Source: Nitrospirota bacterium (GTDB lineage Bacteria; Nitrospirota; Thermodesulfovibrionia; Thermodesulfovibrionales; Dissulfurispiraceae). From it: a DNA stretch of 51,263 nucleotides. Positions 28,450 through 37,567 of this stretch are shown here, piece after piece. The translations under genes and the position numbers were made by a program. The stretch lies in the NCBI GenBank assembly GCA_015233365.1, contig JADFXU010000014.1, positions 1-51,263 on the forward strand, in the 5' to 3' direction. A model generated the notes under the pieces. It was not told the origin of the DNA and ran no database searches. It saw only the letters and a list, made by a program, of their open reading frames with translations. Every line of letters starts with the position of its first letter. Position 1 is the first letter of the stretch.

Positions 28450-30873
28450 ATGGGACCTGATATGACCATGGGAGACAAGAAGCCGGATAACCCCTTCCCT
28501 ATTGTCGGCATAGGAGCGTCGGCAGGCGGCCTTCACTCCCTTGAATGTTTTCTTGAGGCGCTGCCGAAGAATTTCGATTTTGCCGTCGTCTTCATTCAAC
28601 ACCTTTCACCTGCACACAAGAGCCTTATGCCTGAAATTCTCCGCTCGAAGTGGCGCGACCATGAGTTCATCGAGATTGAGGACGGCATTCATCTGGTTCC
28701 CGGCAGGATCTATCTATGCCCGCCGGCAATTGAGGTCAGGATTCGTGAAGGGGCATTTCGCATTATCGCGAGACCCGATGAGCATATCCATTTCCCCATC
28801 GACGAGTTTCTGGTATCGCTTGCCGAGGACGCTGCCGAACGGACGGCTGGCCCCATCAGGCAGCAGCCCGCCTTGGATGAACTGCAATCAGTCATCCAGT
28901 TAAGCCAGGAAACCTTGCTCGAAGAGTATGCTCCCGCTGCCGTAACTATCGATCAGAATTACAACATCCTTTACCATAACGGTCCCACGAAAAGATATCT
29001 GAACCAGCCCCGCGGCGCTCCCACCCGGAACCTGCTTGAGCTCATACCCGAAAACCTCCGAAGCAGGATCAGGGGCGCGATTTACAAGGTCACAATGGAA
29101 GCGGGGCCCTTTTCGATCCGTACCAGTAGCGGCGGCGACGAAGGACAGAAACGGCAGGTGTCGATCCGAGTTTCGAAGATTAAGGACAACCTTTTCCTAA
29201 TTGTGTTCAGCGAAAAGGAAGGGCCGCCATCCGGGGCTTCCTCCGAATACCTTGAAACTGTGTGCGTAGAAGAAACGGCAGTGCGGCAGCTCGAAATCGA
29301 ACTATCCGCGACGCGGCAGGAACTGCAGACCACTATTGAACAGCTCAAAAGCCTGAATGAGGAGTTGCAATCTTCAAACGAAGAACTCCAGGCCGCTAAC
29401 GAGGAGCTGGAAACTTCACGGGAAGAGCTCCAGTCCCTGAACGAAGAGCTTATTACTGTCAACGCACAGCTCCAGTCCAAGGTCGAGGAACAGGAAGAAA
29501 CGAACAACGACCTGAACAACTTCCTCTCAAGCACGAACATCCCCACCATATTCCTTGACCATCGTTTCAGGGTGAAAAGATACACACCCGCAATCACTAA
29601 GCTCATCAAGCTTATACCAGCCGATGTGGGACGCCAGATCATTGATATGTCCCAGGAGCTTCTCGGCCCTGATTTTATAGCCGACGCTCAATCTGTGCTG
29701 GAAAATCTGGTTGGGGTAAAGAAAGAGATCATGATCAACAGCGACTGGTATGTTCGCACCGCGCTGCCCTACAGAACGCACGACAACCGCATCGAGGGCG
29801 TGGTCGTCACTTACAACAACGTCACCGAGCTGAAGCGGGCCGAAGAGCGGTCCAGTTATCTCGCATCTTTCCCTCAACTGAATTCAAATCCGGTCGTTGA
29901 AATCGATTCCTCAGGCAAAGTCACCTTCTGCAATCCGGCTGCCATGGAAACGCTGGAAAGCCTGGGGATGGACAAGGGTGATGTAGATGCCTTTCTGCCA
30001 CCGGACCTGACTGCTGCATTACGTGACTGGGATAAGAGAAACGAAACGACGCTCTATCGCGAAATAATTATTAAGGATCGCGTTTACGGTGAGACCATTC
30101 AGCTTGTTCCTCTTTTTGATGTCGCGCGCATTTATGCGAATAACATCACCGAACGTAAGAAGTCCGAGGAGTCAGTACAGCAGCGCACGGCTGAGCTTGA
30201 AAGAGTCAACAGGGAACTCGAATCCTTCATTTACTCTGCCTCTCACGATCTCCGCGCCCCCCTGCGGACCATATCCGGCTTCGCTGACATCGTAGCGAAG
30301 CGTTACGCCGGTCAGCTCGACGAAAAGGGCAGCGACTATCTGCTCAGGATATGCAAAGGGACCGCCAGGATGAGCCGCATCATCGACGACCTTTTGCACC
30401 TGTCAAAGGTCTCTCGCCAGGAGATCCAGCGGAAGTCGGTTGATTTGACCGAAATGGCGTCGTCCATTATCGCCGACCTGCGCGAGGCCGATCCCGGCAG
30501 GCAGGTCGAGGCAGTTATCCAGAAAGGCCTTGTTGTCCACGCTGACCCTGGATTGATGGAAGTCACTCTGTCGAACCTTCTGGGGAACGCATGGAAGTTC
30601 ACCTCGAAAACTGAAAACGCCCGCATCGAGTTCGGGACCTTCGAGCAGGACGGGAAGACCGTCTTTTTCCTGAGAGATAACGGCGCCGGGTTCGAGCAAA
30701 AGTATGCGGAGAGGATGTTCTGGCCTTTCCACAGGCTTCACATCGCAAGCGATTTCGACGGCACCGGAATCGGCCTTGCCATTGTGGAGCGCGTCATCCA
30801 CCGCCACGGAGGCAAGATATGGGCTGAGGGGGAAGCAGGCAAAGGGACTACAATTCGCTTTAAATTGGATTGA
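28450..30873 (+). CDS. Hybrid sensor kinase: truncated CheB domain, PAS domains, histidine kinase
   Basis: An 807-residue protein. Residues 15-130 are the first part of a CheB methylesterase (VGIGASAGGLHSLECFL with the nucleophile Ser; FIQHLSP with the His). The sequence then jumps, near residue 131-137, to the segment that normally follows the CheR domain in CheB-CheR-PAS proteins (ETLLEEYAPAAVTID). The CheB catalytic Asp and the whole CheR domain are missing. A Glu-rich coiled coil (about 275-345), PAS domains and a HisKA/HATPase kinase (SASHDLRAPLRTI, NLLGNAWKFT, GTGIGLAIV) follow. It should phosphorylate the receiver protein encoded 67 bp downstream. The esterase is probably dead and may only sense or scaffold. 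Confidence 0.88.
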   Translation: MGPDMTMGDKKPDNPFPIVGIGASAGGLHSLECFLEALPKNFDFAVVFIQHLSPAHKSLMPEILRSKWRDHEFIEIEDGIHLVPGRIYLCPPAIEVRIREGAFRIIARPDEHIHFPIDEFLVSLAEDAAERTAGPIRQQPALDELQSVIQLSQETLLEEYAPAAVTIDQNYNILYHNGPTKRYLNQPRGAPTRNLLELIPENLRSRIRGAIYKVTMEAGPFSIRTSSGGDEGQKRQVSIRVSKIKDNLFLIVFSEKEGPPSGASSEYLETVCVEETAVRQLEIELSATRQELQTTIEQLKSLNEELQSSNEELQAANEELETSREELQSLNEELITVNAQLQSKVEEQEETNNDLNNFLSSTNIPTIFLDHRFRVKRYTPAITKLIKLIPADVGRQIIDMSQELLGPDFIADAQSVLENLVGVKKEIMINSDWYVRTALPYRTHDNRIEGVVVTYNNVTELKRAEERSSYLASFPQLNSNPVVEIDSSGKVTFCNPAAMETLESLGMDKGDVDAFLPPDLTAALRDWDKRNETTLYREIIIKDRVYGETIQLVPLFDVARIYANNITERKKSEESVQQRTAELERVNRELESFIYSASHDLRAPLRTISGFADIVAKRYAGQLDEKGSDYLLRICKGTARMSRIIDDLLHLSKVSRQEIQRKSVDLTEMASSIIADLREADPGRQVEAVIQKGLVVHADPGLMEVTLSNLLGNAWKFTSKTENARIEFGTFEQDGKTVFFLRDNGAGFEQKYAERMFWPFHRLHIASDFDGTGIGLAIVERVIHRHGGKIWAEGEAGKGTTIRFKLD

Positions 30874-30940
30874 CGCCCAAAAGTTGCTATAATTACAATT
30901 TATGTAGAATGGGTACATGATAGTGCGAGGGTAACGAAAA

Positions 30941-31327
30941 GTGCATACAGTTCTAATCGTAGACGATGATCCTGACGACATAGAGCTTGCGACGATAGCC
31001 CTCGAGGCGGCGGAGCCTGATATCAACGTGAGGTCAGCCTTAGGAGGCTCTGCTGCGCTGGCCCTCCTCCGTGACGGAGGGGGCAGGCCCGATCTGATAC
31101 TGCTCGACATGAAGATGCTCGGCATGAACGGCTTCGAGACGTTGCGGGAGATACGCGCAGACCTACATCTGAGAGATATCCCGGTGGTTATTGTGACTTC
31201 TTCGGACCTGGAATCAGACAGGAAAGCTGCAGACAGCGCCGGCGCCAACAGTTTTCTTCATAAGGCCGTCAACATGGAGCAATTCAGCAGAGATATAAAG
31301 TCACTCCTGGAACGTTATCCGGGCTAA
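30941..31327 (+). CDS. Single-domain response regulator (Rcp/CheY-like)
   Basis: A 128-residue receiver domain only: acidic pocket IVDDDPDD, phospho-acceptor Asp in LILLDMKMLGMNG, Thr/Ser in VIVTSS, Lys in FLHKAV. It has no output domain. GTG start. It follows the hybrid kinase and is the obvious target; it would act by protein contact. Its stop codon directly abuts the convergent ferritin stop. Confidence 0.92.
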   Translation: MHTVLIVDDDPDDIELATIALEAAEPDINVRSALGGSAALALLRDGGGRPDLILLDMKMLGMNGFETLREIRADLHLRDIPVVIVTSSDLESDRKAADSAGANSFLHKAVNMEQFSRDIKSLLERYPG

Positions 31328-31879
31328 TTATCCTGCCGCTGTTCCTTTCAGTGCAGCCTCTATCCCTTTACTGAATTCCGTCGGAACAGTTGTTGTTCTT
31401 GCCGCCAACTCCCTGTCGAGCATCATGATTCCGTTGGGATCATCCCGTATAATTTTCAACTGCGAGATAATCTCGTTATCATTGTTCTCCTCCTCGACCT
31501 GTTCAGTCACATACCACTGCAAAAAAATCTGTGCTGCATGGTCCTTTTCAGCAATGGCAAGCTCCATCAGTTCATTAATGGATTTAGTAATGAACTGTTC
31601 ATGCTGGAGTGTACTGATAAATGCATTAAGAGGTGATTCAAATTCCGGGGGCGGCTGTTGCAGCGATTTTAAAATGGCCCTGCCTCCCCGGAGGCCTATG
31701 TATTCATAAATCTTCATGGCATGCAGCATTTCTTCATGATATTGGACCATGAACCAGTTTGCAAAGCCCTTGAGCCCTTTGTGGGTGAAACAGGATGACA
31801 TTGACATATAGAGGTACGCTGAATACATTTCGCGATTAATCTGGTCATTCAAAGCGTCTTCCATTTTCTTATTTAGCAT
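31328..31879 (-). CDS. ftn: Ferritin
   Basis: A 183-residue non-haem ferritin: four-helix bundle with ferroxidase ligands in DQINREMYSAYLYMSMSS, WFMVQYHEEMLHAMKIYEY and LQWYVTEQVEEEN. It oxidises and stores iron in the cytoplasm. ATG 31879 is taken because AGGAGG is 7 bp upstream; 11 codons before it lack a site. It shares no intergenic space with the response regulator gene (stops at 31327 and 31328). Confidence 0.93.
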   Translation of the reverse strand: MLNKKMEDALNDQINREMYSAYLYMSMSSCFTHKGLKGFANWFMVQYHEEMLHAMKIYEYIGLRGGRAILKSLQQPPPEFESPLNAFISTLQHEQFITKSINELMELAIAEKDHAAQIFLQWYVTEQVEEENNDNEIISQLKIIRDDPNGIMMLDRELAARTTTVPTEFSKGIEAALKGTAAG

Positions 31880-31991
31880 AATCGGCCTCCTGTCGATATT
31901 CCAGCGCCGCACCTGCCGTTAAAGCCCATTTTCTTCCCAACTCCGTTCAACAGTCTGCTGGATTGTTCCAAGTATCTATTATGTGACATGC

Positions 31992-32519
31992 TTATTTATT
32001 TTCTATAGCCTTTGTTGTGGCCTCAATCATCGCCGACTCTTCAGCCCGTCCGAGCAGTCTGTCCATGTCCAGCAATATAATAAGCCGCTCATCCAGCTTG
32101 GCAATCCCTTTTATGAACTCGGCCCTTATATTGGACGCCATAGGCGGAGTAGGTTCAACAGTCGAAGAGGGGATCCTGAGCACTTCAGATACCGAATCGA
32201 CGACGAGCCCCATTGTAATACCCTGCACATCCATTATCATTATACGGGTATGCTCGTCATTCTCCTTGTCGGCAAGACCGAATTTTTTCCTTATATTCAC
32301 TACCGGGATCACCTTGCCCCTGAGGTTTATCACACCCTCGACATATCCCGGGGAATTCGGCACCCGTGTAATTTCCTTCATACGGTTAATTTCCTGCACC
32401 TTGAGGATAGCTACCGCATATTCCTCACTGTCAAGATTAAAGGTGACAAGTTGGAGAAGTTCGTCACCACCCGCCTTTTTTATTGCTTCTGCGGAATCTG
32501 CTGTTATCATTTCGCCCAT
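31992..32519 (-). CDS. cheW: Chemotaxis coupling protein CheW
   Basis: A 175-residue CheW: QLVTFNLDSEEYAVAILKVQEI, VEGVINLRGKVIPVVNIRKKF and DSVSEVLRIPSSTVEP are the family motifs. It links chemoreceptors to CheA. GGAGG lies before ATG 32519. No cheA or receptor gene is nearby, so it is an orphan in this window; the CheB-derived kinase 1 kb away is the only other chemotaxis-like gene. It is downstream of glnE on the same strand with an 87-bp gap. Confidence 0.93.
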   Translation of the reverse strand: MGEMITADSAEAIKKAGGDELLQLVTFNLDSEEYAVAILKVQEINRMKEITRVPNSPGYVEGVINLRGKVIPVVNIRKKFGLADKENDEHTRIMIMDVQGITMGLVVDSVSEVLRIPSSTVEPTPPMASNIRAEFIKGIAKLDERLIILLDMDRLLGRAEESAMIEATTKAIENK

Positions 32520-32606
32520 ATGCTACCTCCACTCGAAAAAAGTAATTATAAATCAAAGATGCCGATCTGCTATTTTACACTTTTTGCCGATTTTTTTGTT
32601 ATACCC

Positions 32607-35459
32607 TTAACTTATTCGGTCCCACATTCCGCTGATAAACTCCTTTCTCCGGCGAAGCTCATTCAGGATATCCCTGCCGCCGGTACCCCCGACATCAGCC
32701 ATACCATGCAGGACAGCTCCATTCTCCTTCAACACCGTTTCATTTTTAAGCCGCAGCATCGTTTCAATATTGCGGTAAAAAATATAGGTATCATGGAGCA
32801 TGCGTGAATCCTGCTCATTCAGAATGCCCTTCTTACGCATGCGCCGTATCGCGTCAAGTGTGTGTTGCACCAGCAATTCAGGATTGGCTTTGCAGTGCTT
32901 CAATTGCAGATACTGGACGATAAATTCAAGCTCGCCCAGCCCTCCTTCTCCACGTTTTATATCATATGCTCCGGCACTCAACGACTCCTTTGAGAGTTCC
33001 TTTCCGATTCTTTCGCGCATTCTCCTTACTTCCGATGCAGTTATGAAGCTGCCTTTCGCGAGCAATACTTCTTTTTTCATGTTCATAAATGCCCCGTTCA
33101 AATAGTTATCTCCGGTTATGGGACGCGCTTTCAGCAGGGCCTGCAATTCCCATAACCCCGCGTTGTGCATATAATAAGACGCAAGTCCTTCCAGCGAGCT
33201 TACGAGCGGACCCTTATTCCCTTCGGGACGGAGCCTCGTATCCATTCTGTAGGCTATCCCGTCCTTTGTATAAGACATGGCGATTTTGAGCACATGCTCC
33301 GCTGCTTTAATGTCATCGATTGACGGCTCATTGCGCGTTAAAAATACTATGTCCAGATCGGAATTGAAAGTAATTTCACGCCCGCCAAGCTTCCCGTAAC
33401 TTATTATGGAGAGTGTCGGCGCGACAGGTCTTTGCCCCTGTAACAATAGTGCCATAACGGCATCCGCTACCTTGCTCAACGACTTCATAAGCTGGAGTAT
33501 GTCTGTCTGTTTTACCAAAAACAGCATGCCCAGCCTGACCTCCTCAAGTCTCCTGAACAGGCGGACAGCCGTGGATGTCCCGTACTGTCCGGCGAGTTGT
33601 GCGAGTTCTTTTTTCAGACCGGCGAGTTTCTTGCTTCTAACTTCACCTTCCACAAGAGAGTCCAGGTATGCGGTGTTGCTCATGAGTATCTTTGACAGGT
33701 ACTCGCTGTGGGAGAAGACAAAAATAAGGATGGATATTAGTCCTTTCCGCCCGGCAATCACTTCCAGATAAGATTCTTTTGTGGACATGAGCGCTACGAA
33801 GTCGACCAGTTGGAGCAGTGCGAGGTCAGGGTCGGAGCTTAGCAGCGCAGCATCAATAAACTGGGGCAAAACATCTGCCGACAGTCTTCTTCCCCTTATT
33901 GTCTGAAAAAAACTGGCCGTATTCCTGATCTTGATTAAATGATGAATCGCCCTACTTGTTTCCCTTATCCCCCTTTTTGAAAGCTCATCGGCAAGGAGTT
34001 CCTCAACAGGCATATCCATGTCCCAGAACTCGGCGCTCAGGACACCGGAATACGGCGATGTGGAAGGTTCTCCGCTTCTTACCAAAAGCAATGAATCATA
34101 TATTGAGCGCACCTTCTGCCGTCTGATTGTCAGCTCCTGCAAAAAATCTGCTTCGCTGCCGAATCCCATACGCCTGGCGAGCGTCTCAAGCTCTTTGCCC
34201 CGGGCCGGGACCGCGTGAGTCTGGATATCATTCATCTGCTGTATCCGATGTTCGAGCGTTCTCAGAAAAATATAGTTGTCGGTCAGATAGTGAAAGTCCT
34301 CATGACCGATCAGTCTCTTCTCCAAAAGCCGGTGCAAAGTGCGAAAAGTGCTCCTTTCCCTGAGAAACACTTCTTTTCCCCCATAAATCAATTGAAATAT
34401 CTGTATGAAAAATTCTATCTCACGTATGCCGCCGAACCCCCTCTTTATGTCCCTGCTCTCAACCAAAATCCCCTCTTGGGAGGGGTGCAGGGGCGGGTTG
34501 CCCCTAATTTTCGGGGATTTAATCTGTTCCACCTGCGACTTCATGCGTCTTATTTCGTCGATGGCATCGAAATCAAGATATTTCCTGAAGACAAAAGGCC
34601 TTATCATCTCCAGAAATTCTTTCCCCGCTGCCGGATCCCCGGCCACAATACGGGCCCGGAGAAGCGCTGCCCGTTCCCACATTTGTCCCCATGATTCGTA
34701 ATACTCCTCATATCCCCTCAGGGACATGGCCAGACTGCCGCGTTGCCCCTCCGGTCTCAGACGCAAATCAGTGCGATACGCAAAGCCGTCCCCGGTATTA
34801 GCGGAAAGAAAGCGTGTGTACTCTTCCACAACTTTTGAGTAATATTCATGAGCAGTAATTTTATTTATCGCCACTCCCTGCGTCGTGCGTATTCCCGTGG
34901 TCTCCCCTTCTTCCCTGTACACCGCAATAATGTCCACATCAGAGCTGTAATTGAGCTCTTGCGCGCCAAGTTTGCCGAGGCCTATGATGGCTAAGGCGTT
35001 GCTCGGGGGCCGACCGTACCTCTGGGCGACAAAAGGCTCTATAAAAATCAGGGATTCCTCCAATACCGCATCTGCAAGGTTGCTCATATCGAGCATCAAT
35101 GACTGGAGATCCGCCAGCCTGAGAATATCCCTGAGAGTGATAATGAGCATTTTCCGTTTCCTGAAATGCCGCACCGCGCTCATACCTTCGTCTACCGAGC
35201 CACAGGCGCCGATTATTTTTCCCAGTTCTGTCCGCAGATATTTATTTTCAAAAGAAATGTCGAGGCTATTGATTGCCTGGAATAAAGCTTCCGGGTATTG
35301 TACCGAGTAATTGGCAAGGAATTGGCTATATGAAAACAACATGGCAATATTGGGCAGGTGCTGTTTCAGCCGGTCCTCATACCCGGGGTTCTGCAGGATA
35401 AACGCTTCTATGTTATTCCGGGCACGTTCGGGATCAGGTAAAACAGATAAGTTGTTCAC
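32607..35459 (-). CDS. glnE: Bifunctional glutamine synthetase adenylyltransferase/adenylyl-removing enzyme
   Basis: A 950-residue GlnE with the two nucleotidyltransferase halves: IGLGKLGAQELNYSSDVDII (N-terminal, deadenylylation) and ISYGKLGGREITFNSDLDI (C-terminal, adenylylation). GFGGIREIEFFIQ and GGLGELEFIVQYLQLKH mark the linked GlnE-type regions. It modifies the YELGPEE tyrosine of GlnA under PII control. Starts with GTG 35459 immediately after the oppC stop. A palindromic repeat of about 56 bp (34465-34520) is inserted in frame, adding about 18 residues (KIRGNPPLHPSQEG). It lies just before the conserved GFGGIREIEFF motif of the N-terminal half. Confidence 0.95.
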   Translation of the reverse strand: MNNLSVLPDPERARNNIEAFILQNPGYEDRLKQHLPNIAMLFSYSQFLANYSVQYPEALFQAINSLDISFENKYLRTELGKIIGACGSVDEGMSAVRHFRKRKMLIITLRDILRLADLQSLMLDMSNLADAVLEESLIFIEPFVAQRYGRPPSNALAIIGLGKLGAQELNYSSDVDIIAVYREEGETTGIRTTQGVAINKITAHEYYSKVVEEYTRFLSANTGDGFAYRTDLRLRPEGQRGSLAMSLRGYEEYYESWGQMWERAALLRARIVAGDPAAGKEFLEMIRPFVFRKYLDFDAIDEIRRMKSQVEQIKSPKIRGNPPLHPSQEGILVESRDIKRGFGGIREIEFFIQIFQLIYGGKEVFLRERSTFRTLHRLLEKRLIGHEDFHYLTDNYIFLRTLEHRIQQMNDIQTHAVPARGKELETLARRMGFGSEADFLQELTIRRQKVRSIYDSLLLVRSGEPSTSPYSGVLSAEFWDMDMPVEELLADELSKRGIRETSRAIHHLIKIRNTASFFQTIRGRRLSADVLPQFIDAALLSSDPDLALLQLVDFVALMSTKESYLEVIAGRKGLISILIFVFSHSEYLSKILMSNTAYLDSLVEGEVRSKKLAGLKKELAQLAGQYGTSTAVRLFRRLEEVRLGMLFLVKQTDILQLMKSLSKVADAVMALLLQGQRPVAPTLSIISYGKLGGREITFNSDLDIVFLTRNEPSIDDIKAAEHVLKIAMSYTKDGIAYRMDTRLRPEGNKGPLVSSLEGLASYYMHNAGLWELQALLKARPITGDNYLNGAFMNMKKEVLLAKGSFITASEVRRMRERIGKELSKESLSAGAYDIKRGEGGLGELEFIVQYLQLKHCKANPELLVQHTLDAIRRMRKKGILNEQDSRMLHDTYIFYRNIETMLRLKNETVLKENGAVLHGMADVGGTGGRDILNELRRRKEFISGMWDRIS
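34465..34520. repeat. Palindromic repeat inserted in frame within glnE
   Basis: AAATCCCC and GGGGATTT close the element; inside, AGGGGC-AACCC-GCCCCT and CCCCTC-CCAA-GAGGGG form two more palindromes. It is read as PKIRGNPPLHPSQEG in glnE and has no counterpart in usual GlnE sequences. Confidence 0.75.
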
Positions 35460-36302
35460 TTATTTTTCATTCTGCCACAGGCGCGGATCGAGTGCGTCGC
35501 GTAATCCTTCGCCCACAAGGTTGTAACTCAGCACGGTAATGAGAATGGCGAGGCCCGGAAAAAGTGAAAGCCACCATGCAACAGTTATATTATCTTTGCC
35601 GGATGTCAGGATATTCCCCCAGCTCGGGTCCGGCGGCTGCACGCCGAGACCCAGAAAAGAGAGGCCGGATTCCGTGAGTATGGCCCCCGCAATTCCGAAT
35701 GTGGCGGCTACAAATACGGGAGACAGGGCATTCGGGATAATGTGCCTGAAGATAATACGCGGATTGCTCGCGCCGATTGCCCTGGCAGCAGAAACAAAAT
35801 CACGCTCTTTGAGCGTCAAAAATTCAGCCCTGACAAGACGGGATACATCCATCCAGCCCGTAAGGCCTATAATAATCATTATCGTCGAGATGCTTGGTTC
35901 GACAATCGCAATTACAGCCAGAATCAAAAAGAACACGGGAAAAGCAAGCATTATATCTACGAAACGCATCAGCAGAGAATCTATCATGCCCCCATAAAAC
36001 CCGGCCGCAGAGCCGATGACTGTTCCTATAGCTATAGCAATCCCCACGGCAATAAAACCCACTTTAAGTGAGGCGCGACTCCCCCATATCATTCGGGACA
36101 ATACATCCCTCCCCAGTTCATCAGTTCCGAAAGGATGCACTGTATCGGGCGGTGAGAGGACATTATAAACATTGATCGAGGTCGGACTGTACGGAGCAAT
36201 GACCGGAGCAAACAGCGCAAGCAGCGCAAGGACCAGAATAATGACAGCCCCCGCGACGGAGAGCGGGTTTTTCCTGAATCTGTTCCAGATTATATGTATC
36301 AT
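35460..36302 (-). CDS. OppC/DppC-type peptide (or nickel) ABC transporter permease
   Basis: A 280-residue permease with about six helices: N-terminal FRKNPLSVAGAVIILVLALL, HPFGTDELGRDVLSR (OppC hallmark), and the EAA loop ARAIGASNPRIIFRHIIPNA. It imports oligopeptides, dipeptides or nickel together with OppB, an OppA binding protein and OppD/F ATPases. The last three are not in this window. Its ATG overlaps the oppB stop and its own stop is followed directly by the glnE GTG, so all three are cotranscribed. Confidence 0.92.
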   Translation of the reverse strand: MIHIIWNRFRKNPLSVAGAVIILVLALLALFAPVIAPYSPTSINVYNVLSPPDTVHPFGTDELGRDVLSRMIWGSRASLKVGFIAVGIAIAIGTVIGSAAGFYGGMIDSLLMRFVDIMLAFPVFFLILAVIAIVEPSISTIMIIIGLTGWMDVSRLVRAEFLTLKERDFVSAARAIGASNPRIIFRHIIPNALSPVFVAATFGIAGAILTESGLSFLGLGVQPPDPSWGNILTSGKDNITVAWWLSLFPGLAILITVLSYNLVGEGLRDALDPRLWQNEK

Positions 36303-37273
36303 TACTTCACCCGGATTCTCGGGTCTACAAGGGCATACGATATATCGGCAATCAGATTGCCGATAAGAGTCAATATCGCACCTATAACCAATATGCCCAT
36401 TATGGTGGGATAATCCCGCGACATGGTGGATGAGTAAAAGAGCTGACCCATGCCCGGTATGGCAAAAATTGTTTCAAATATGACAGACCCGCCTATGAGG
36501 CCGGGCACCGAAAGGCCGAGGATAGTGACAACAGGCAAAAGGGCATTCCTCACTGCATGCCGGACGATTACCTCCGATTCTTTGAGTCCCTTTGCCCTGG
36601 CAGTTCTTATATAGTCCTGCCCGATCACTTCGAGCACGCTCGAACGGCTGTACCTGCTTAATCCCGCGATTCCTCCAAAGGCGCTCAGACTTACCGGCAG
36701 GATCAGGTGCCGGGCCCAATCTCCCAACCTTCCCAGTGGCCCCATTCCGGAGACATCGATACTCTGTATGCCCGAGATAGGAAGAAGTCCCAGATTTACT
36801 CCGAACACAATCATCATGATCAAAGCAAGCCAGAAAGTAGGCGTGGAAAACCCCAGGAAAACAAATATAGTAGTCAGCTTGTCAAAAATCGAGTACTGCC
36901 TCACCGCCGATAAAATGCCGATCGGGATGGCAATAACAACGATCAGCAGCAGCGAAAGGAGATTAATAACCAGCGTTATTCTGATCCGTTCGTTTATTTT
37001 ATCGGTGACCTTTTTGCCGTCTACAAAGGACGTTCCGAAGTCCAGCTTCACGAACCTGCCGAGCCATTCAAAATACTGGACATGCAGCGGCTTATCGAGA
37101 CCGTAAAGCCTCTTGAGGTTTTCTCTTGCCGCAGCAGATGCCTTGAGCGACATTTCGGTCTCAACTTCCACGGGTCCTCCGGGCGCAAGATGAATGACGG
37201 TAAAAGTAATAAGTGTAATCCCGAAAATAAGGGGGACCATCAACAAAAGGCGTTTAAAAATATATAAAAGCAT
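36302..37273 (-). CDS. OppB/DppB-type peptide (or nickel) ABC transporter permease
   Basis: A 323-residue permease: [21 protein letters not shown] start, [30 protein letters not shown] loop in its middle, EAA-type [23 protein letters not shown], and the ending [13 protein letters not shown], all classical OppB/DppB. First gene of oppB-oppC-glnE. GAGGAGG lies 12 bp before the ATG. Substrate specificity cannot be told without the binding protein. Confidence 0.92.
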   Translation of the reverse strand: MLLYIFKRLLLMVPLIFGITLITFTVIHLAPGGPVEVETEMSLKASAAARENLKRLYGLDKPLHVQYFEWLGRFVKLDFGTSFVDGKKVTDKINERIRITLVINLLSLLLIVVIAIPIGILSAVRQYSIFDKLTTIFVFLGFSTPTFWLALIMMIVFGVNLGLLPISGIQSIDVSGMGPLGRLGDWARHLILPVSLSAFGGIAGLSRYSRSSVLEVIGQDYIRTARAKGLKESEVIVRHAVRNALLPVVTILGLSVPGLIGGSVIFETIFAIPGMGQLFYSSTMSRDYPTIMGILVIGAILTLIGNLIADISYALVDPRIRVK

Positions 37274-37470
37274 GTTGCCGTACCCGGACCTCCTCGATAC
37301 TGATCAGCATATTATACTATAGCTGCCGCCAGTGCAGTTATTTCATAGGGCTCTGATGTATCAATACGATTTTATTTGATCGACAGCAGCAGGGATACTA
37401 ATCTTACAGAGCCCTGCTGATGAATAGATTTGACGCAGTCGTAAAAAAGTCGTCAACAAAATTAGAAACA

Positions 37471-37567
37471 GACGGTCTCGCAGAAAGTTCATAGGCAAAA
37501 CGCGCAAATCCTGAGGAATAAGGCCTGTTTTGTGTACGCCGCGAAGGACCTTTTACAAAACCGTTGT
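37471..37567. repeat. Shorter, decayed relative of element C
   Basis: The stretch 37483-37542 (AAAGTTCATAGGCAAAACGC and onward to GTGTACGCCGCG) aligns with 20703-20760 of element C with few changes. The outer ends (ACGGTCTCGCAGAAAG and its rough complement at 37549-37567) pair only partly. It overlaps the stop codon of the PilZ/HDOD gene. The rest of 37274-37470 shows no gene or clear signal. Confidence 0.7.

Noticed and set aside
31328-31912. Ferritin starting at 31912
   Set aside because: The extra 11 codons have no ribosome binding site, whereas AGGAGG precedes 31879.
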